A stretch of 64,000 nt of DNA. It comes from Burkholderiales bacterium. Lineage in GTDB: Bacteria; Pseudomonadota; Gammaproteobacteria; Burkholderiales; SG8-39. The DNA is taken from positions 1-64,000 of the forward strand of contig JADLAV010000082.1 in assembly GCA_020848075.1 (NCBI GenBank), given 5' to 3'. A model generated the notes under the pieces. That model saw only the letters and a program-made list of their open reading frames with translations. It was not told the origin of the DNA and searched no databases. Positions 8,933-17,645 of the stretch are shown in pieces (the stretch's first letter is position 1; every line of letters begins with the position of its first letter). A program made the translations under genes and the position numbers.

Positions 8933-8938
8933 TAGAAT
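8933..8938 (+). promoter_or_regulatory. Candidate -10 element (TAGAAT) upstream of hemC
   Basis: TAGAATCGCC stands out in the 237-base GC-rich gap between algR and hemC. The same TAGAATCGC word precedes mlaF and lies, in reverse orientation, before the cyclase gene. No convincing -35 is visible. If used, it would give a hemC leader of about 175 nt, in which I see no recognisable riboswitch. Confidence 0.35.
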
Positions 8939-9118
8939 CGCCGCGCGGGCCGTCGTTGCGAGCGGCGCCGCCGCCCGTCGAACGGATTTCCTGGCAGCGC
9001 GCGGCATCGCGCCCGTCGGCGCCGCGCGCGCGGTGGCCTCGCCAAGCGCGCTGCTACGCCAGCATTCACGCCAGCATCCACGTCCATCTCGCCTGCGCCG
9101 CTTCGCCGGCCGAATCCC

Positions 9119-10042
9119 GTGAGCGCTCGCCTCGTCATCGCATCGCGCGAAAGCCGCCTCGCCATGTGGCAGGCGGAGCACGTGCGCGCGGCGCTCGGCG
9201 AGCGCCACCCGGCGATGCGCGTGGAGATCCTGGGCATGACGACCCGCGGGGATCAGGTGCTCGAGACGACGCTCGCGAAGATCGGGGGCAAGGGCCTCTT
9301 CGTGAAGGAGCTCGAGGTGGCGCTCGCCGAGGGCCGCGCCGACATCGCCGTGCACTCCGCCAAGGACGTGCCGATGGCGCTCGCCGACGGATTCAGGCTG
9401 GCGGCCATCCTGCCGCGTGAGGATCCGCGCGATGCGTTCGTGTCGAACGGTTTCGCGCAGCTGGAGGACCTGCCTCCAGGCGCCGTGGTCGGGACCTCCA
9501 GCGTCCGGCGCGAGGCGCAGCTGCGCGGCCGCTTCCCCGCGCTCGAGATCCGGCCGCTCCGCGGCAATCTGGACACGCGACTCGCGAAGCTCGACCGCGG
9601 CGACTATCAGGCGATCGTGCTCGCGGTGGCCGGCCTCACGCGCCTCGGTCTCGGCGGGCGCATCCGGGCGATTCTCGATCCCGCGGTGAGCCTGCCGGCG
9701 GCCGGGCAGGGCGCGCTCGCGATCGAGTGCCGCGCCGACCGGCACGATCTCATCGATCTCCTCGCGCCGCTCGACGACCCGCGGACCGCGGCCTGCGTCC
9801 GGGCGGAGCGCGCGGTGAGCCGTGCCCTCGGAGGCAGCTGCCAGGTGCCGCTCGCGGCGCACGCGGTCGCCGAGGGCGAGCGCGTCTGGCTGCGCGGGCT
9901 CGTGGCGACGCCGGATGGCAAGCGCATCGTCCGCGCCGAGGCGCGCGGCGCGGCCGCCGATCCCGAGCGCGTTGGCGAGCATGTGGCGGCGGAACTGCGC
10001 AGCCGCGGGGCGGAAGCCATCCTCGCCTCGCTGGCGGGCTGA
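9119..10042 (+). CDS. hemC: Hydroxymethylbilane synthase (porphobilinogen deaminase)
   Basis: Joins four porphobilinogen units into hydroxymethylbilane for haem synthesis. The 307-aa product starts at GTG 9119 and has the classic segments [26 protein letters not shown] and [12 protein letters not shown]. The dipyrromethane-cofactor cysteine is C241 in [12 protein letters not shown]. It is the first of four haem-related genes in the order hemC-D-X-Y. Confidence 0.97.
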   Translation: MSARLVIASRESRLAMWQAEHVRAALGERHPAMRVEILGMTTRGDQVLETTLAKIGGKGLFVKELEVALAEGRADIAVHSAKDVPMALADGFRLAAILPREDPRDAFVSNGFAQLEDLPPGAVVGTSSVRREAQLRGRFPALEIRPLRGNLDTRLAKLDRGDYQAIVLAVAGLTRLGLGGRIRAILDPAVSLPAAGQGALAIECRADRHDLIDLLAPLDDPRTAACVRAERAVSRALGGSCQVPLAAHAVAEGERVWLRGLVATPDGKRIVRAEARGAAADPERVGEHVAAELRSRGAEAILASLAG

Positions 10043-10051
10043 GGCGCGATC

Positions 10052-10834
10052 GTGGGCAGCGCGCTCGCCGGCCGCCGCATCGTCGTGACGCGGCCGGCCG
10101 CGCAGACCGAGGCGCTCGCCGAGCTGATCCACGCCGAGGGCGGCGAGCCGATCGTGTTCCCGGTGATCGAGATCCGGGAGGTCGCGGACGTCCGGCCGCT
10201 CCTCGATCTCGTCGACCGGCTGGACGCGTTCGATCTCGCCGTGTTCATCAGCGCGAACGCGGTGGACAAGGCGATGAACCTCGTGCAATCGCGGCGCGAC
10301 TGGCCCTCGCGCACGCGCGTCGCCACGATCGGGAAGGGCAGCGAGAAGGCGCTGCGGCGCTTCGGCTTCGGCGACATCGTCGCTCCCACCGGCGGCTTCG
10401 ACAGCGAGGCGCTCCTCGAGCTCGCGCCACTCGTCGACGTGGCGGGCAAGCACGTCGTCATCTTCCGCGGCGACGGCGGACGGGAGCTGCTCGGCGACAC
10501 GCTGAAGGCGCGCGGCGCGACGGTCGAGTACGCCGAGTGCTACCGGCGCGTGCGGCCGACCGCGGACGTGGGGCCGCTCCTCAAGCTGTGGGCGCGCGGC
10601 GAGCTCGATGCGATCACGGTCACCTCCAGCGAGGGCTTGCACAATCTGTACGACATGGTCGGCAAGCTCGGCCAGCAGTGGCTCCGGCGCACACCGGTGT
10701 TCGCGCCGCACAGTCGCATCGCCGCCGCGGCGCGGGCCCTCGGCGTGTCGCGGGTCGTCGAGACCGGACCCGGCGACGCCGGCCTCATCGCGGGGCTGCT
10801 CGCGTTTTTTGGTACAGTCGAGAAGCCTTCCTGA
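10052..10834 (+). CDS. hemD: Uroporphyrinogen-III synthase
   Basis: Closes and inverts ring D of hydroxymethylbilane. The protein is 260 aa from GTG 10052, nine bases after hemC. The family is poorly conserved, but the start RRIVVTRPAAQTEALAELI, the two-lobed pattern with GDGGRELLGDTL, VEYAECYRR and ITVTSSEGLHNL, and the place after hemC make the call safe. A TACAGT element near its 3' end (10813-10818) might serve hemX but has no matching -35. Confidence 0.93.
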   Translation: MGSALAGRRIVVTRPAAQTEALAELIHAEGGEPIVFPVIEIREVADVRPLLDLVDRLDAFDLAVFISANAVDKAMNLVQSRRDWPSRTRVATIGKGSEKALRRFGFGDIVAPTGGFDSEALLELAPLVDVAGKHVVIFRGDGGRELLGDTLKARGATVEYAECYRRVRPTADVGPLLKLWARGELDAITVTSSEGLHNLYDMVGKLGQQWLRRTPVFAPHSRIAAAARALGVSRVVETGPGDAGLIAGLLAFFGTVEKPS

Positions 10835-10843
10835 GCCTTCGCC

Positions 10844-11935
10844 ATGACCGAGCCCGCCCGACCCGCTGCAGACGACCCCGCGCCAACCGCCGGCGCTCCG
10901 GCGGCTGCCGGCGCGCCATCGGGTGCGCGCGCGGCCGCCAACACCGCGCCGCCGCGCCGCGGCGGTGTGGCCATCCTGTGGTTCGCGGTGATCGCGCTCG
11001 CCGCGGCGCTCGTGCTCGAGTGGTACGACAGCCGCGACCGGATCGCGACCCTGCGCGACGATACGGCGGCGCGCGTGCGCGAGGCGGCGAGCGACGCGCG
11101 CGAAGCGGTGGCCTCGGTCAAGGAGATGCGCGAGTCGCTGCGCGAACTGCAGGCGCGCGTCGGCGCCGCCGAGGCGCGCCTCGCCGAGTCGCGCAGCCGC
11201 GAGGTCGCGCTCGACGCGATGTATCAGGAGCTCGCCCGCGGGCGGGACGACTGGCTGCTCGCCGAGACCGAGCAGACGGTGCAGATCGCGGCGCAACAGC
11301 TGCAGCTCGCCCGCAACGTGCCGGCGGCGCTCGCGGCGCTGCAGACAGTCGATGCGCGGCTGGCGCGGGCCGACCGTCCCGAGTTCGCGGCGCTGCGCAC
11401 CGCGGTCGCCGCCGACATCGAGCGCTTGAAGAACACCCCGAGCGTCGACATCGCCGGGCTCACGGCGAAGATCGATCGCCTCATCGAGGATGCCGAGCGT
11501 CTGCCCCTGCGGAGCGAGGAGCGGCCGATCGCCCCGCGCCCGCGCGCGGCGCCGGAGTCCGGCCCGTGGTGGGAGCGCTGGATGGCTGCCGGATGGGACG
11601 AGATCAAGTCGCTCGTGCGCGTCGAGCGCATCGACGTCGCGGATCCGCGCCTGCTCGCGCCCGAGCACGCCTACTTCCTGCGCGAGAACCTCAAGCTCCG
11701 GCTCCTGCATGCGCGGGTCGCGCTGATCCAGCGCAACGAGGCCACGTTCCGCGGCGATCTGAAGCAGGCGCGGGAGTGGCTCACCCGCTATTTCGATCCG
11801 CGCGACAAGTCCGTGGCCGCTGCGCAGGCGGCGATCGCGCAGCTCGACGAGGCCTCGCTGCGGGTGGAGCTGCCGGCGCTCGCAGACAGCCTGGGCGCGG
11901 TGCGCCGGCTGCGCGAGCCGCGCGAGGGCCGCTGA
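10844..11935 (+). CDS. hemX: HemX-family membrane protein
   Basis: A 363-aa protein with a Pro/Ala-rich cytoplasmic N-terminus, one membrane segment near residues 42-59 (VAILWFAVIALAAALVLEW), then a long heptad-rich coiled coil and a helical periplasmic part. HemX proteins are often labelled uroporphyrinogen-III methyltransferase, but no SAM-binding methylase motif is present here. Its role in haem synthesis is unproven. The stop shares one base with the hemY start (TGATG). Confidence 0.85.
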   Translation: MTEPARPAADDPAPTAGAPAAAGAPSGARAAANTAPPRRGGVAILWFAVIALAAALVLEWYDSRDRIATLRDDTAARVREAASDAREAVASVKEMRESLRELQARVGAAEARLAESRSREVALDAMYQELARGRDDWLLAETEQTVQIAAQQLQLARNVPAALAALQTVDARLARADRPEFAALRTAVAADIERLKNTPSVDIAGLTAKIDRLIEDAERLPLRSEERPIAPRPRAAPESGPWWERWMAAGWDEIKSLVRVERIDVADPRLLAPEHAYFLRENLKLRLLHARVALIQRNEATFRGDLKQAREWLTRYFDPRDKSVAAAQAAIAQLDEASLRVELPALADSLGAVRRLREPREGR

Positions 11936-13113
11936 TGCGGCAGCTCTTCTGGTTCCTCGCCGTCGCCGTCGTCGCCGTCGCCGCGGGGCTGTTCCTGCGC
12001 CAGAACGCGGGCTACGTCGTGATCGTCGCGCCGCCCTATCGCGTGGAGATTTCGCTCGCGCTCGCGATCATCGGGGCCGTCGCCGGCTTCGTCGCGCTCT
12101 ACGTGCTGCTTCGCCTCGCGGTGAGGACGCTGCGCATGCCGGCGGCGGTCGCGGAGTTCCGCAGGCGCTACCGGGAGCGGCGCGGGCGCGAGTCGCTGCG
12201 CGGCGCCATGCAGTCGCTCGCCGAGGGCCGCTACAGCAAGGCGCGCAGGCTCGCCCGGCGGGCATACGATCTGAACGAGGCCCCGGCGCTCGCGGCGCTC
12301 ACCGCCGCGCGCGCTTCCCATCTGATGAACGAGCACGACGAGCGCGACCGCTGGTTCACGCGCGCGGAAGGCGCGCGGGGCGATTCGCGCGAGGCGCGCC
12401 TCGCCACCCGCGCGGAGCTCCTGCTGGACGAGCACCGGTTCGAGGAGGCGCGGGATCTCCTGCGCGAGCTCTATGCGACCGGCCCGAAGCAGGTCGCCAC
12501 CCTGCGTCTCCTGCTCCGCGCCGAGCGCGCCCTGCAGAATTGGGACGAGGTGTTGCGCATCGTGCGGCAGCTCGAGAAGCGCGACGCGCTGTCCGCGACG
12601 AGCGCGGAGTCGCTGCGCGTCACCGCGACGGTGGAGAGCCTGAAGCGCAAGGCGCACGACCTCGATGTGCTGCAGGGATTCTGGAACGACATCCCGGCCG
12701 CCGACCGGCGCGAGCCGCGCATCGCCGCGGTCGGGGCGCGCCAGTTCCTCGCGCTCGGCGGCTGCCGCCGGGCGCACCGGATCCTCGCCGACGCGCTCGG
12801 CCACGAGTGGACGCCGGAGCTCGTGCGGCTGTTCGGCGAGTGCCGCGACGAGGACACGCTGGAGCGCATCGAGCTCGCGGAGAAGTGGCTGAACGAGCGC
12901 CCGCACGATGCCACGCTGCTCGCCACCCTCGGCCGGCTCTGCGCGCAGCAGGAGCTATGGGGCAAGGCGCAGAGCTATTTCGAGGCGAGCCTGTCCCAAT
13001 CGCCCTCGCGGGCGACGCATCTCGAGCTCGCGCATCTGTACGACCGGATCGGCCGCGAGCGCGACGCGAACCAGCACTACAGGGCGGCATCCGACGCCGC
13101 CCTGCCGGCGTGA
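11935..13113 (+). CDS. hemY: HemY-family TPR membrane protein
   Basis: A 392-aa inner-membrane protein. Two hydrophobic segments (residues about 3-20 and 40-62) are followed by helical TPR-like repeats, for example residues around EAPALAALTAARASHLM and a C-terminal repeat LATLGRLCAQQELWGKAQSYF. This is the proteobacterial HemY_N/TPR protein, not the protoporphyrinogen oxidase sharing the name. It is thought to organise late haem-pathway enzymes. It ends the hem operon. Confidence 0.88.
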   Translation: MRQLFWFLAVAVVAVAAGLFLRQNAGYVVIVAPPYRVEISLALAIIGAVAGFVALYVLLRLAVRTLRMPAAVAEFRRRYRERRGRESLRGAMQSLAEGRYSKARRLARRAYDLNEAPALAALTAARASHLMNEHDERDRWFTRAEGARGDSREARLATRAELLLDEHRFEEARDLLRELYATGPKQVATLRLLLRAERALQNWDEVLRIVRQLEKRDALSATSAESLRVTATVESLKRKAHDLDVLQGFWNDIPAADRREPRIAAVGARQFLALGGCRRAHRILADALGHEWTPELVRLFGECRDEDTLERIELAEKWLNERPHDATLLATLGRLCAQQELWGKAQSYFEASLSQSPSRATHLELAHLYDRIGRERDANQHYRAASDAALPA

Positions 13114-13144
13114 GGGCGGCCCGCGCCGCCGCGCGCCGCTTGCG

Positions 13145-13705
13145 CTACTTCTTGCGCCCGTACCTGCCGGTGAGCGTCGCCTTGCCGATCGAGTTGGCGT
13201 TCACCATGAACCCGGCGAGCGCCGCGGTCGCGCCCGGCGGAAGGTCCAGCTTCCCGACGTTGAGCGCGTGGAGCGTGAAGTTGTAATGATGCGGTTGGTC
13301 CCCGACGGGCGGGCACGGCCCGCCCCAGCCGGGGCCGCCGTAGTCGGTGTTGACCTGGAGCGCGCCCGCGGGCAGGTTGGAGCCGTCGGCCCTGCCCGCG
13401 TCTTTCTTCAGCCCGGTCGCCGTCGCGGGGATGTTAACCACGACCCAATGCCACCAGCCGGCGCCGCCGGTCGGTGCGTCCGGATCATGCACGAGGAGGG
13501 CGAAGCTCTTGGTATCCCGCGGCGCGCCCGACCACTGGAGCGCCGGCGAGACGTTCTTTCCGGTGCAGCCGAATCCGCTGAACACCTGCTCGTCGGCGAT
13601 CGTCCCCCCGGGCTTGATATCGGGGCTCGTCAGCTTGAGCTGCTGCGCCTGGGTGGCGTCCGAAAGCCCGAGGCCGAGACAGAATGTCAGAATGCGCGTG
13701 AGCAT
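13145..13705 (-). CDS. Exported YbhB/YbcL-type PEBP (Raf-kinase-inhibitor-like) protein
   Basis: A 186-aa protein with a signal peptide (MLTRILTFCLGLGLSDATQA, cleavage before QQ). The phosphatidylethanolamine-binding-protein fold follows: NVSPALQWSGAP, SFALLVHDPDAP, WWHWVVVNIP and HHYNFTLHALN, the usual bacterial YbhB motifs. ATG 13705 has AAGGAGG five bases upstream, which fixes the start. The physiological ligand of bacterial PEBPs is not known. It is convergent with hemY. Confidence 0.88.
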   Translation of the reverse strand: MLTRILTFCLGLGLSDATQAQQLKLTSPDIKPGGTIADEQVFSGFGCTGKNVSPALQWSGAPRDTKSFALLVHDPDAPTGGAGWWHWVVVNIPATATGLKKDAGRADGSNLPAGALQVNTDYGGPGWGGPCPPVGDQPHHYNFTLHALNVGKLDLPPGATAALAGFMVNANSIGKATLTGRYGRKK

Positions 13706-13779
13706 GGTGTCCTCCTTGGTGGCAATGCCGTCGCGGAGGGAAGTATAGGCGGGACGGCGCGAGGGTTGGCGGCGGCGCG

Positions 13780-14454
13780 CTAACGTCTGCGGAACAGCAC
13801 GTCGCACACGCGGTGGCCGAGCGCGAGGCCGCGCCGCTCGAACTTCGTCTCGGGCCGCGTCTGCGGCCGGCCGGCGAAGCCGGCGGCCGCGTTCACGAGG
13901 GCCGGGTCGGCGGAGAGGACCGCAAGAATGTGCTCGGCGTAGTCCTGCCAGTCGGTGGCGACGTGCAGGTAGGCGCCTGGCTTCATGCGCGAGGCGAGCA
14001 GGGCGACGAGCGGCGGCTGGACGAGCCGGCGCTTGTGGTGACGCTTCTTCGGCCACGGGTCGGGAAAGAAGACGTGCACGCCGTCGAGCGAGCCCGGGGC
14101 GATCATGTGCTCCAGCACCTCGACCGCGTCGTGCTGGATCACCCGCACGTTGGCGAGACCAAGCGCGTGGATGCGGTTGAGGAGGCTGCCCACGCCGGGC
14201 GCGTGCACCTCGATGCCGAGATAGTCGTTGTCGGGGTGCGCGGCCGCGATCGCGGCAGTGGTCTCGCCCATGCCGAAGCCGATCTCCAGGATCTTCGGCG
14301 CCTGGCGCCCGAACGCGGCATCGAGATCGATCAGCCTCGGCGCGTAGGCAATGCCGTAGCGCGGCAGCAGCTCGCGCCGCGCGCGCGCCTGGGCCTCGGT
14401 CGTGCGGCCCTGACGCAGAACGTACGAGCGGATCCGGGGGTGCGAGGTGCCCAC
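13780..14454 (-). CDS. trmB: tRNA (guanine-N7-)-methyltransferase
   Basis: Methylates G46 of tRNAs using SAM. The 224-aa protein starts at GTG 14454. SAM-binding motif [14 protein letters not shown] is at about residues 56-69, and the family signature [16 protein letters not shown] with PETKFERRG near the C-terminus is complete. It follows thiG, a common betaproteobacterial order. Confidence 0.95.
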   Translation of the reverse strand: MGTSHPRIRSYVLRQGRTTEAQARARRELLPRYGIAYAPRLIDLDAAFGRQAPKILEIGFGMGETTAAIAAAHPDNDYLGIEVHAPGVGSLLNRIHALGLANVRVIQHDAVEVLEHMIAPGSLDGVHVFFPDPWPKKRHHKRRLVQPPLVALLASRMKPGAYLHVATDWQDYAEHILAVLSADPALVNAAAGFAGRPQTRPETKFERRGLALGHRVCDVLFRRR

Positions 14455-14522
14455 CGGCCGAATGGTAAACGGGGAATGACGCGCAGGGCCGGCAGCCGGC
14501 TGCCCGGCACGCGCGGCCCAGT

Positions 14523-15344
14523 TCAGGACTTCGGCGCGATCAACCCGCTCGCCGGCGAGCTCGCGGACGCGGAATAGAACTTCTTCGGCATGCGGCCGGC
14601 GAGATACGCCTTGCGCCCGGCGTCGATCGCGAGCCGCATCGCCTCGGCCATCAGCACCGGATTCTGCGCGCCTGCGACCGCGGTGTTCATCAGCACCGCG
14701 TCGCAGCCGAGCTCCATCGCGATCGCGGCGTCGGACGCGGTGCCGACGCCCGCATCGACGATGACGGGCACCTTGGCCTGCGCGAGGACGAGCTGCAGGT
14801 TCCAGGGATTGAGGATGCCCATGCCGGAGCCGATCAGCGAGGCGAGCGGCATCACGGCGACGCAGCCGATGTCCTCGAGCCGCTTCGCGATGATCGGATC
14901 GTCGCTGGTGTACACCATCACCTTGAAGCCCTCGTGCACCAGGGTTGCGGCGGCGGCGAGCGTTTCCGTCACGTTGGGAAAGAGCGTGTCCGGGTCGCCC
15001 AGCACCTCGAGCTTCACGAGGTCGTGGCCGTCGAGCAGCTCGCGGGCGAGCCGCAGGGTGCGCACCGCGTCGTCCGCGCTGTAGCAGCCGGCGGTGTTCG
15101 GGAGGTACGTGTACTTCGCGGGCGGCAGCGCGTCGAGGAGCGAAGGCTCGCCCTTCTTCTGGCCGATGTTGGTGCGGCGGATCGCGACGGTGACGATCTC
15201 GGCGCCGCTCGCCTCGACGGCGTGGCGGGTCTCGTCGAAATCCCGGTACTTGCCGGTGCCGATCAGCAGGCGTGACGAGTAGGCGCGGCCGGCGATGAGC
15301 AGCGGATCGGCGCCCGCTGCGGCGCGTGAGGTGGGTGCGTTCAT
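14523..15344 (-). CDS. thiG: Thiazole synthase
   Basis: Makes the thiazole phosphate of thiamine from deoxyxylulose phosphate, dehydroglycine and sulfur carried on ThiS. From ATG 15344 it is 273 aa. Key segments are [17 protein letters not shown] with the Schiff-base lysine, [13 protein letters not shown], and [14 protein letters not shown]. It lies 13 bases after thiS. Confidence 0.95.
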   Translation of the reverse strand: MNAPTSRAAAGADPLLIAGRAYSSRLLIGTGKYRDFDETRHAVEASGAEIVTVAIRRTNIGQKKGEPSLLDALPPAKYTYLPNTAGCYSADDAVRTLRLARELLDGHDLVKLEVLGDPDTLFPNVTETLAAAATLVHEGFKVMVYTSDDPIIAKRLEDIGCVAVMPLASLIGSGMGILNPWNLQLVLAQAKVPVIVDAGVGTASDAAIAMELGCDAVLMNTAVAGAQNPVLMAEAMRLAIDAGRKAYLAGRMPKKFYSASASSPASGLIAPKS

Positions 15345-15357
15345 GGGCGTCTCTGGG

Positions 15358-15561
15358 TTATCCGCCGCCGACGGCGACGACGATCTCGAGCTGGTCGCCG
15401 TCGGCGAGCGGCGTGCCGGCGTAGCGGCTGCGCGGAACGATCTCGCCGTTGCGCTCGACCGCGACCTTCTTGCCGGCGAGTTCGAGCCGCTCGAGCAGGC
15501 GCGCGACGTCGAGCGCCTCGTCGAAGCGACGGGCCTCACCGTTCACGGACAATCGGATCAT
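15358..15561 (-). CDS. thiS: Sulfur carrier protein ThiS
   Basis: A 67-aa ubiquitin-like protein beginning [13 protein letters not shown] and ending VAVGGG. The C-terminal Gly-Gly is adenylated and then thiocarboxylated to supply sulfur for the thiazole ring. No TPP riboswitch is recognisable in the leader. Confidence 0.93.
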   Translation of the reverse strand: MIRLSVNGEARRFDEALDVARLLERLELAGKKVAVERNGEIVPRSRYAGTPLADGDQLEIVVAVGGG

Positions 15562-15596
15562 CAGGAGGCGCCGGCGAAGCGAAGCTCAGACGCAAA

Positions 15597-15602
15597 ATCA
15601 TA
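15597..15602 (-). promoter_or_regulatory. Candidate -10 (TATGAT) for thiS-thiG-trmB
   Basis: On the minus strand TATGAT lies 36 bases before the thiS start codon. A poor -35 (TTCGAG, 18-base spacing) is the best available. It would give a leader of about 28 nt, too short for a riboswitch. Confidence 0.35.
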
Positions 15603-15683
15603 CACCTCTTGCGAGCCACGCTCGAACGGGCAATGGAACGGACGCGGCCGCAGAGAACGAGGCGTTCGCGCCGTGGGCCGGGT

Positions 15684-15713
15684 TTGCCCGGGACGCGCGG
15701 GGCCGCGTACAAT
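15684..15713 (+). promoter_or_regulatory. Promoter of tRNA-Gly
   Basis: TTGCCC (15684-15689), 18 bases, then TACAAT (15708-15713). The predicted start is near 15720, a few bases before the mature tRNA. Confidence 0.6.
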
Positions 15714-15723
15714 CTGCCCGCCC

Positions 15724-15797
15724 GCGGGTGTAGTTCAATGGTAGAACATTAGCTTCCCAAGCTAAGAACGTGGGTTCGATTCCCATCACCCGCTCCA
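15724..15797 (+). tRNA. tRNA-Gly (anticodon CCC)
   Basis: Full cloverleaf by eye. The acceptor GCGGGTG pairs with CACCCGC, the discriminator is T and CCA is encoded. The D-arm is GTTC-AATGGTA-GAAC, the anticodon stem TTAGC/GCTAA with loop TTCCCAA, and the T-arm GTGGG-TTCGATT-CCCAT. The anticodon CCC reads GGG glycine codons. Confidence 0.95.
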
Positions 15798-15872
15798 GTT
15801 CCTGTCCGCTCTGATCGTTTCCGCCCGGCGGTTTTCGGGGACGGAGAGCGGGAGATTCCCTCCAGAAGGACA

Positions 15873-15901
15873 CCATCGGCGCGGCCACGCGGCGCCGATG
15901 G
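15873..15901. terminator. Strong hairpin between tRNA-Gly and the nickel transporter gene
   Basis: CCATCGGCGC, a 9-base loop, GCGCCGATGG: a perfect 10-bp stem. It sits between two convergent transcription units, so it may end both. No U-tract follows on either strand, so intrinsic termination is doubtful. Confidence 0.4.
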
Positions 15902-15925
15902 CGCTCGACGACGAGCTGGAGGGGG

Positions 15926-16639
15926 TCAGCCGGCGAGAAAGTCGCCGGCGCCGTGGAAGACGATGTAGCAGCCGAACACCAGCGTCGCGAAACCGACCGC
16001 GGCGACGAAGCCGTCATGCGCGCGGCTCAGCCGGTGCGAGGTCAGCCGCAGCGGCACCGCGATCGCCGCCGAGAGCGTCGCCATGCCGAGGATCGAGCCG
16101 AGCCCGAAGATCGCGATATAGACGAACCCCAGGGCGGGCGAGTGCAGCGCCTCGAGGCTGAGCAGGACGAGCGCGGCGGAGCCGGCCATGCCGTGCACCA
16201 TGCCGACGAGCAGCGCGCGGCCGGGAAAGCCGTGCCGGTGCTCGTGACGCGCCGGATCGTGCCGGGCCCCCTCGCCGCGGTGCGAATGTGCGTGGAAATG
16301 CGCAACGCCGTCCGCGTGGTGATGCGCATGGAAGTGGATGCGCTCGCGCCGCAGCCGGTAGAGCGCGTCCGCGCCGAGCGCCACGAGCATGACGCCGACC
16401 GCGAGCTCGAGCGCCTGCGCCACGTGCGGGGGCACGACCGCGCCGAGCACCAGCACCGTCCCGCCGAAGAGCATCAGCGTGAGCGTGTGGCCGACGCCCC
16501 ACGCCATCCCCTGCGCGATGGTGTGGGCGAGCGACGGGCTGCGCGTCGCGAGCGTGGCGACGGCCGCGACGTGGTCGGCCTCGGTCGCGTGCCGGAGCCC
16601 GAGCAGGAACCCGAGCGCGAGGATCGAGGCGGCCGTCAC
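15926..16639 (-). CDS. Nickel/cobalt transporter-like protein, UreH/NiCoT type
   Basis: A 237-aa polytopic membrane protein that probably brings nickel into the cell for urease. The nickel-transporter signature HX4DH is present as HATEADH at residues 17-23 in the first helix. A histidine-rich loop lies at about residues 100-137. At least six hydrophobic segments are visible. GTG 16639 is the start, seven bases after the urea transporter gene. Its place at the end of the urease cluster supports nickel as the substrate. Confidence 0.8.
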   Translation of the reverse strand: MTAASILALGFLLGLRHATEADHVAAVATLATRSPSLAHTIAQGMAWGVGHTLTLMLFGGTVLVLGAVVPPHVAQALELAVGVMLVALGADALYRLRRERIHFHAHHHADGVAHFHAHSHRGEGARHDPARHEHRHGFPGRALLVGMVHGMAGSAALVLLSLEALHSPALGFVYIAIFGLGSILGMATLSAAIAVPLRLTSHRLSRAHDGFVAAVGFATLVFGCYIVFHGAGDFLAG

Positions 16640-16646
16640 GCCCGGC

Positions 16647-17618
16647 TCACTCGAACTTGAGGCCGGGCAGCAGGAAGAGCCACGTCACCAGGACGAACGT
16701 CCCGGTCAGCGTCGGGATGCCGAACGGCGCGAGGAACGTCATCATCGTGCCCTGCACGATCACCGACAGCACCGTGGCCACCAGGGTGTACACCACGACG
16801 CGCAGGCCGGGGCGATAGAACACCGCGCCGAGCGCGATCGCCGTCAGCACCGGGTTGAAGCCCAGCAGGCCGGCGGTGACGAGCTCGCTTTCGGCGCCGA
16901 GGAGGTGCGCGACGACCACGCCGACCAGTGCGCCCACGACGGCGAACACCGCCGAGGCGACCGAGCTCACCGCCAGCCCGGCGAGCAGAAGCACTGCAGC
17001 CGGCCCGTGACCCTTCAGGAACACCTGCGTGATGCTGGTGAATGTCCCGCTCACGAAATCGCCGAACCGCAGCGGATCGGCCGCAGCCGGGTCGATCGGC
17101 ACGATCTCGCCCACCGGCGGCAGCGCCCCACCCTCCAGCCCGGAGAACGCGTAGGTGGCAAGCAGGAGGAGCCACGTCACGAGCACGAACGGGGCGGTGA
17201 GCGCGGGCACGCCCCAGGTCTTGCAGACGTTGGCGATGGCGAGCATGGCCACGACCGACACCGCGCTGCCGAAGATGACGTAGACCCACATCGTCGTCGA
17301 GGGAGTCATGAACGTCGCCAGGGCGAGGCCGACCAGATAGCCGTTGAAGCCGTAGAGCCCGGCTTTGAGCGAGGTCTCATCGACGCGCAGCCAATACGTC
17401 GTCAGCGTCGAGGCGACGACGGCAACCAGCCCGCCGATGGCGATCTCCGGCACGCCGGCGGCGTAGGATCCCCAGCCGATGGCCACGAAGAAGAGGAGCC
17501 CGCTGAGCGGGTTGTCCTGGAACATCACCTGCCCGATGCCGCGCAGATTGACGTCGATGAAGCGCAAGGCCTTCGACGCAGCGCACCGGCCTTCCCACCA
17601 CGCGAGCAGTCCTTTCAT
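16647..17618 (-). CDS. Urea transporter (UT family)
   Basis: A 323-aa membrane channel of the SLC14/UT type. The N-terminal VMFQDNPLSGLLF is the family signature. Two homologous halves are plain: VPALTAPFVLVTWLLLL and, later, IPTLTGTFVLVTWLFLL; also LKAGLYGFNGYLVGLAL and VTAGLLGFNPVLTAIAL. A strong GAGGGGGG ribosome-binding site precedes ATG 17618. It would supply urea to the adjacent urease. Confidence 0.92.
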   Translation of the reverse strand: MKGLLAWWEGRCAASKALRFIDVNLRGIGQVMFQDNPLSGLLFFVAIGWGSYAAGVPEIAIGGLVAVVASTLTTYWLRVDETSLKAGLYGFNGYLVGLALATFMTPSTTMWVYVIFGSAVSVVAMLAIANVCKTWGVPALTAPFVLVTWLLLLATYAFSGLEGGALPPVGEIVPIDPAAADPLRFGDFVSGTFTSITQVFLKGHGPAAVLLLAGLAVSSVASAVFAVVGALVGVVVAHLLGAESELVTAGLLGFNPVLTAIALGAVFYRPGLRVVVYTLVATVLSVIVQGTMMTFLAPFGIPTLTGTFVLVTWLFLLPGLKFE

Positions 17619-17645
17619 CGTCGCATCCCCCCTCGGAAAAATCGA

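Noticed and set aside
8105..11710. Open minus-strand frame of 1201 codons
   Set aside because: It is antisense to algR-hemC-hemD-hemX, is Arg/Ala/His-rich without family motifs, and results from GC-rich codon bias.
10844..11935. HemX as a uroporphyrinogen-III methyltransferase
   Set aside because: No SAM-binding methylase motifs; the protein is a single-pass coiled-coil membrane protein.
9727..13113. Plus-strand frame of 1128 codons ending in hemY
   Set aside because: Only the part from 11935 on matches HemY; the earlier part is an out-of-frame shadow of hemC, hemD and hemX.
15562..15683. TPP riboswitch before thiS
   Set aside because: The conserved CUGAGA and ACCUGAUCUGG-like blocks are not present, and the likely leader is too short.
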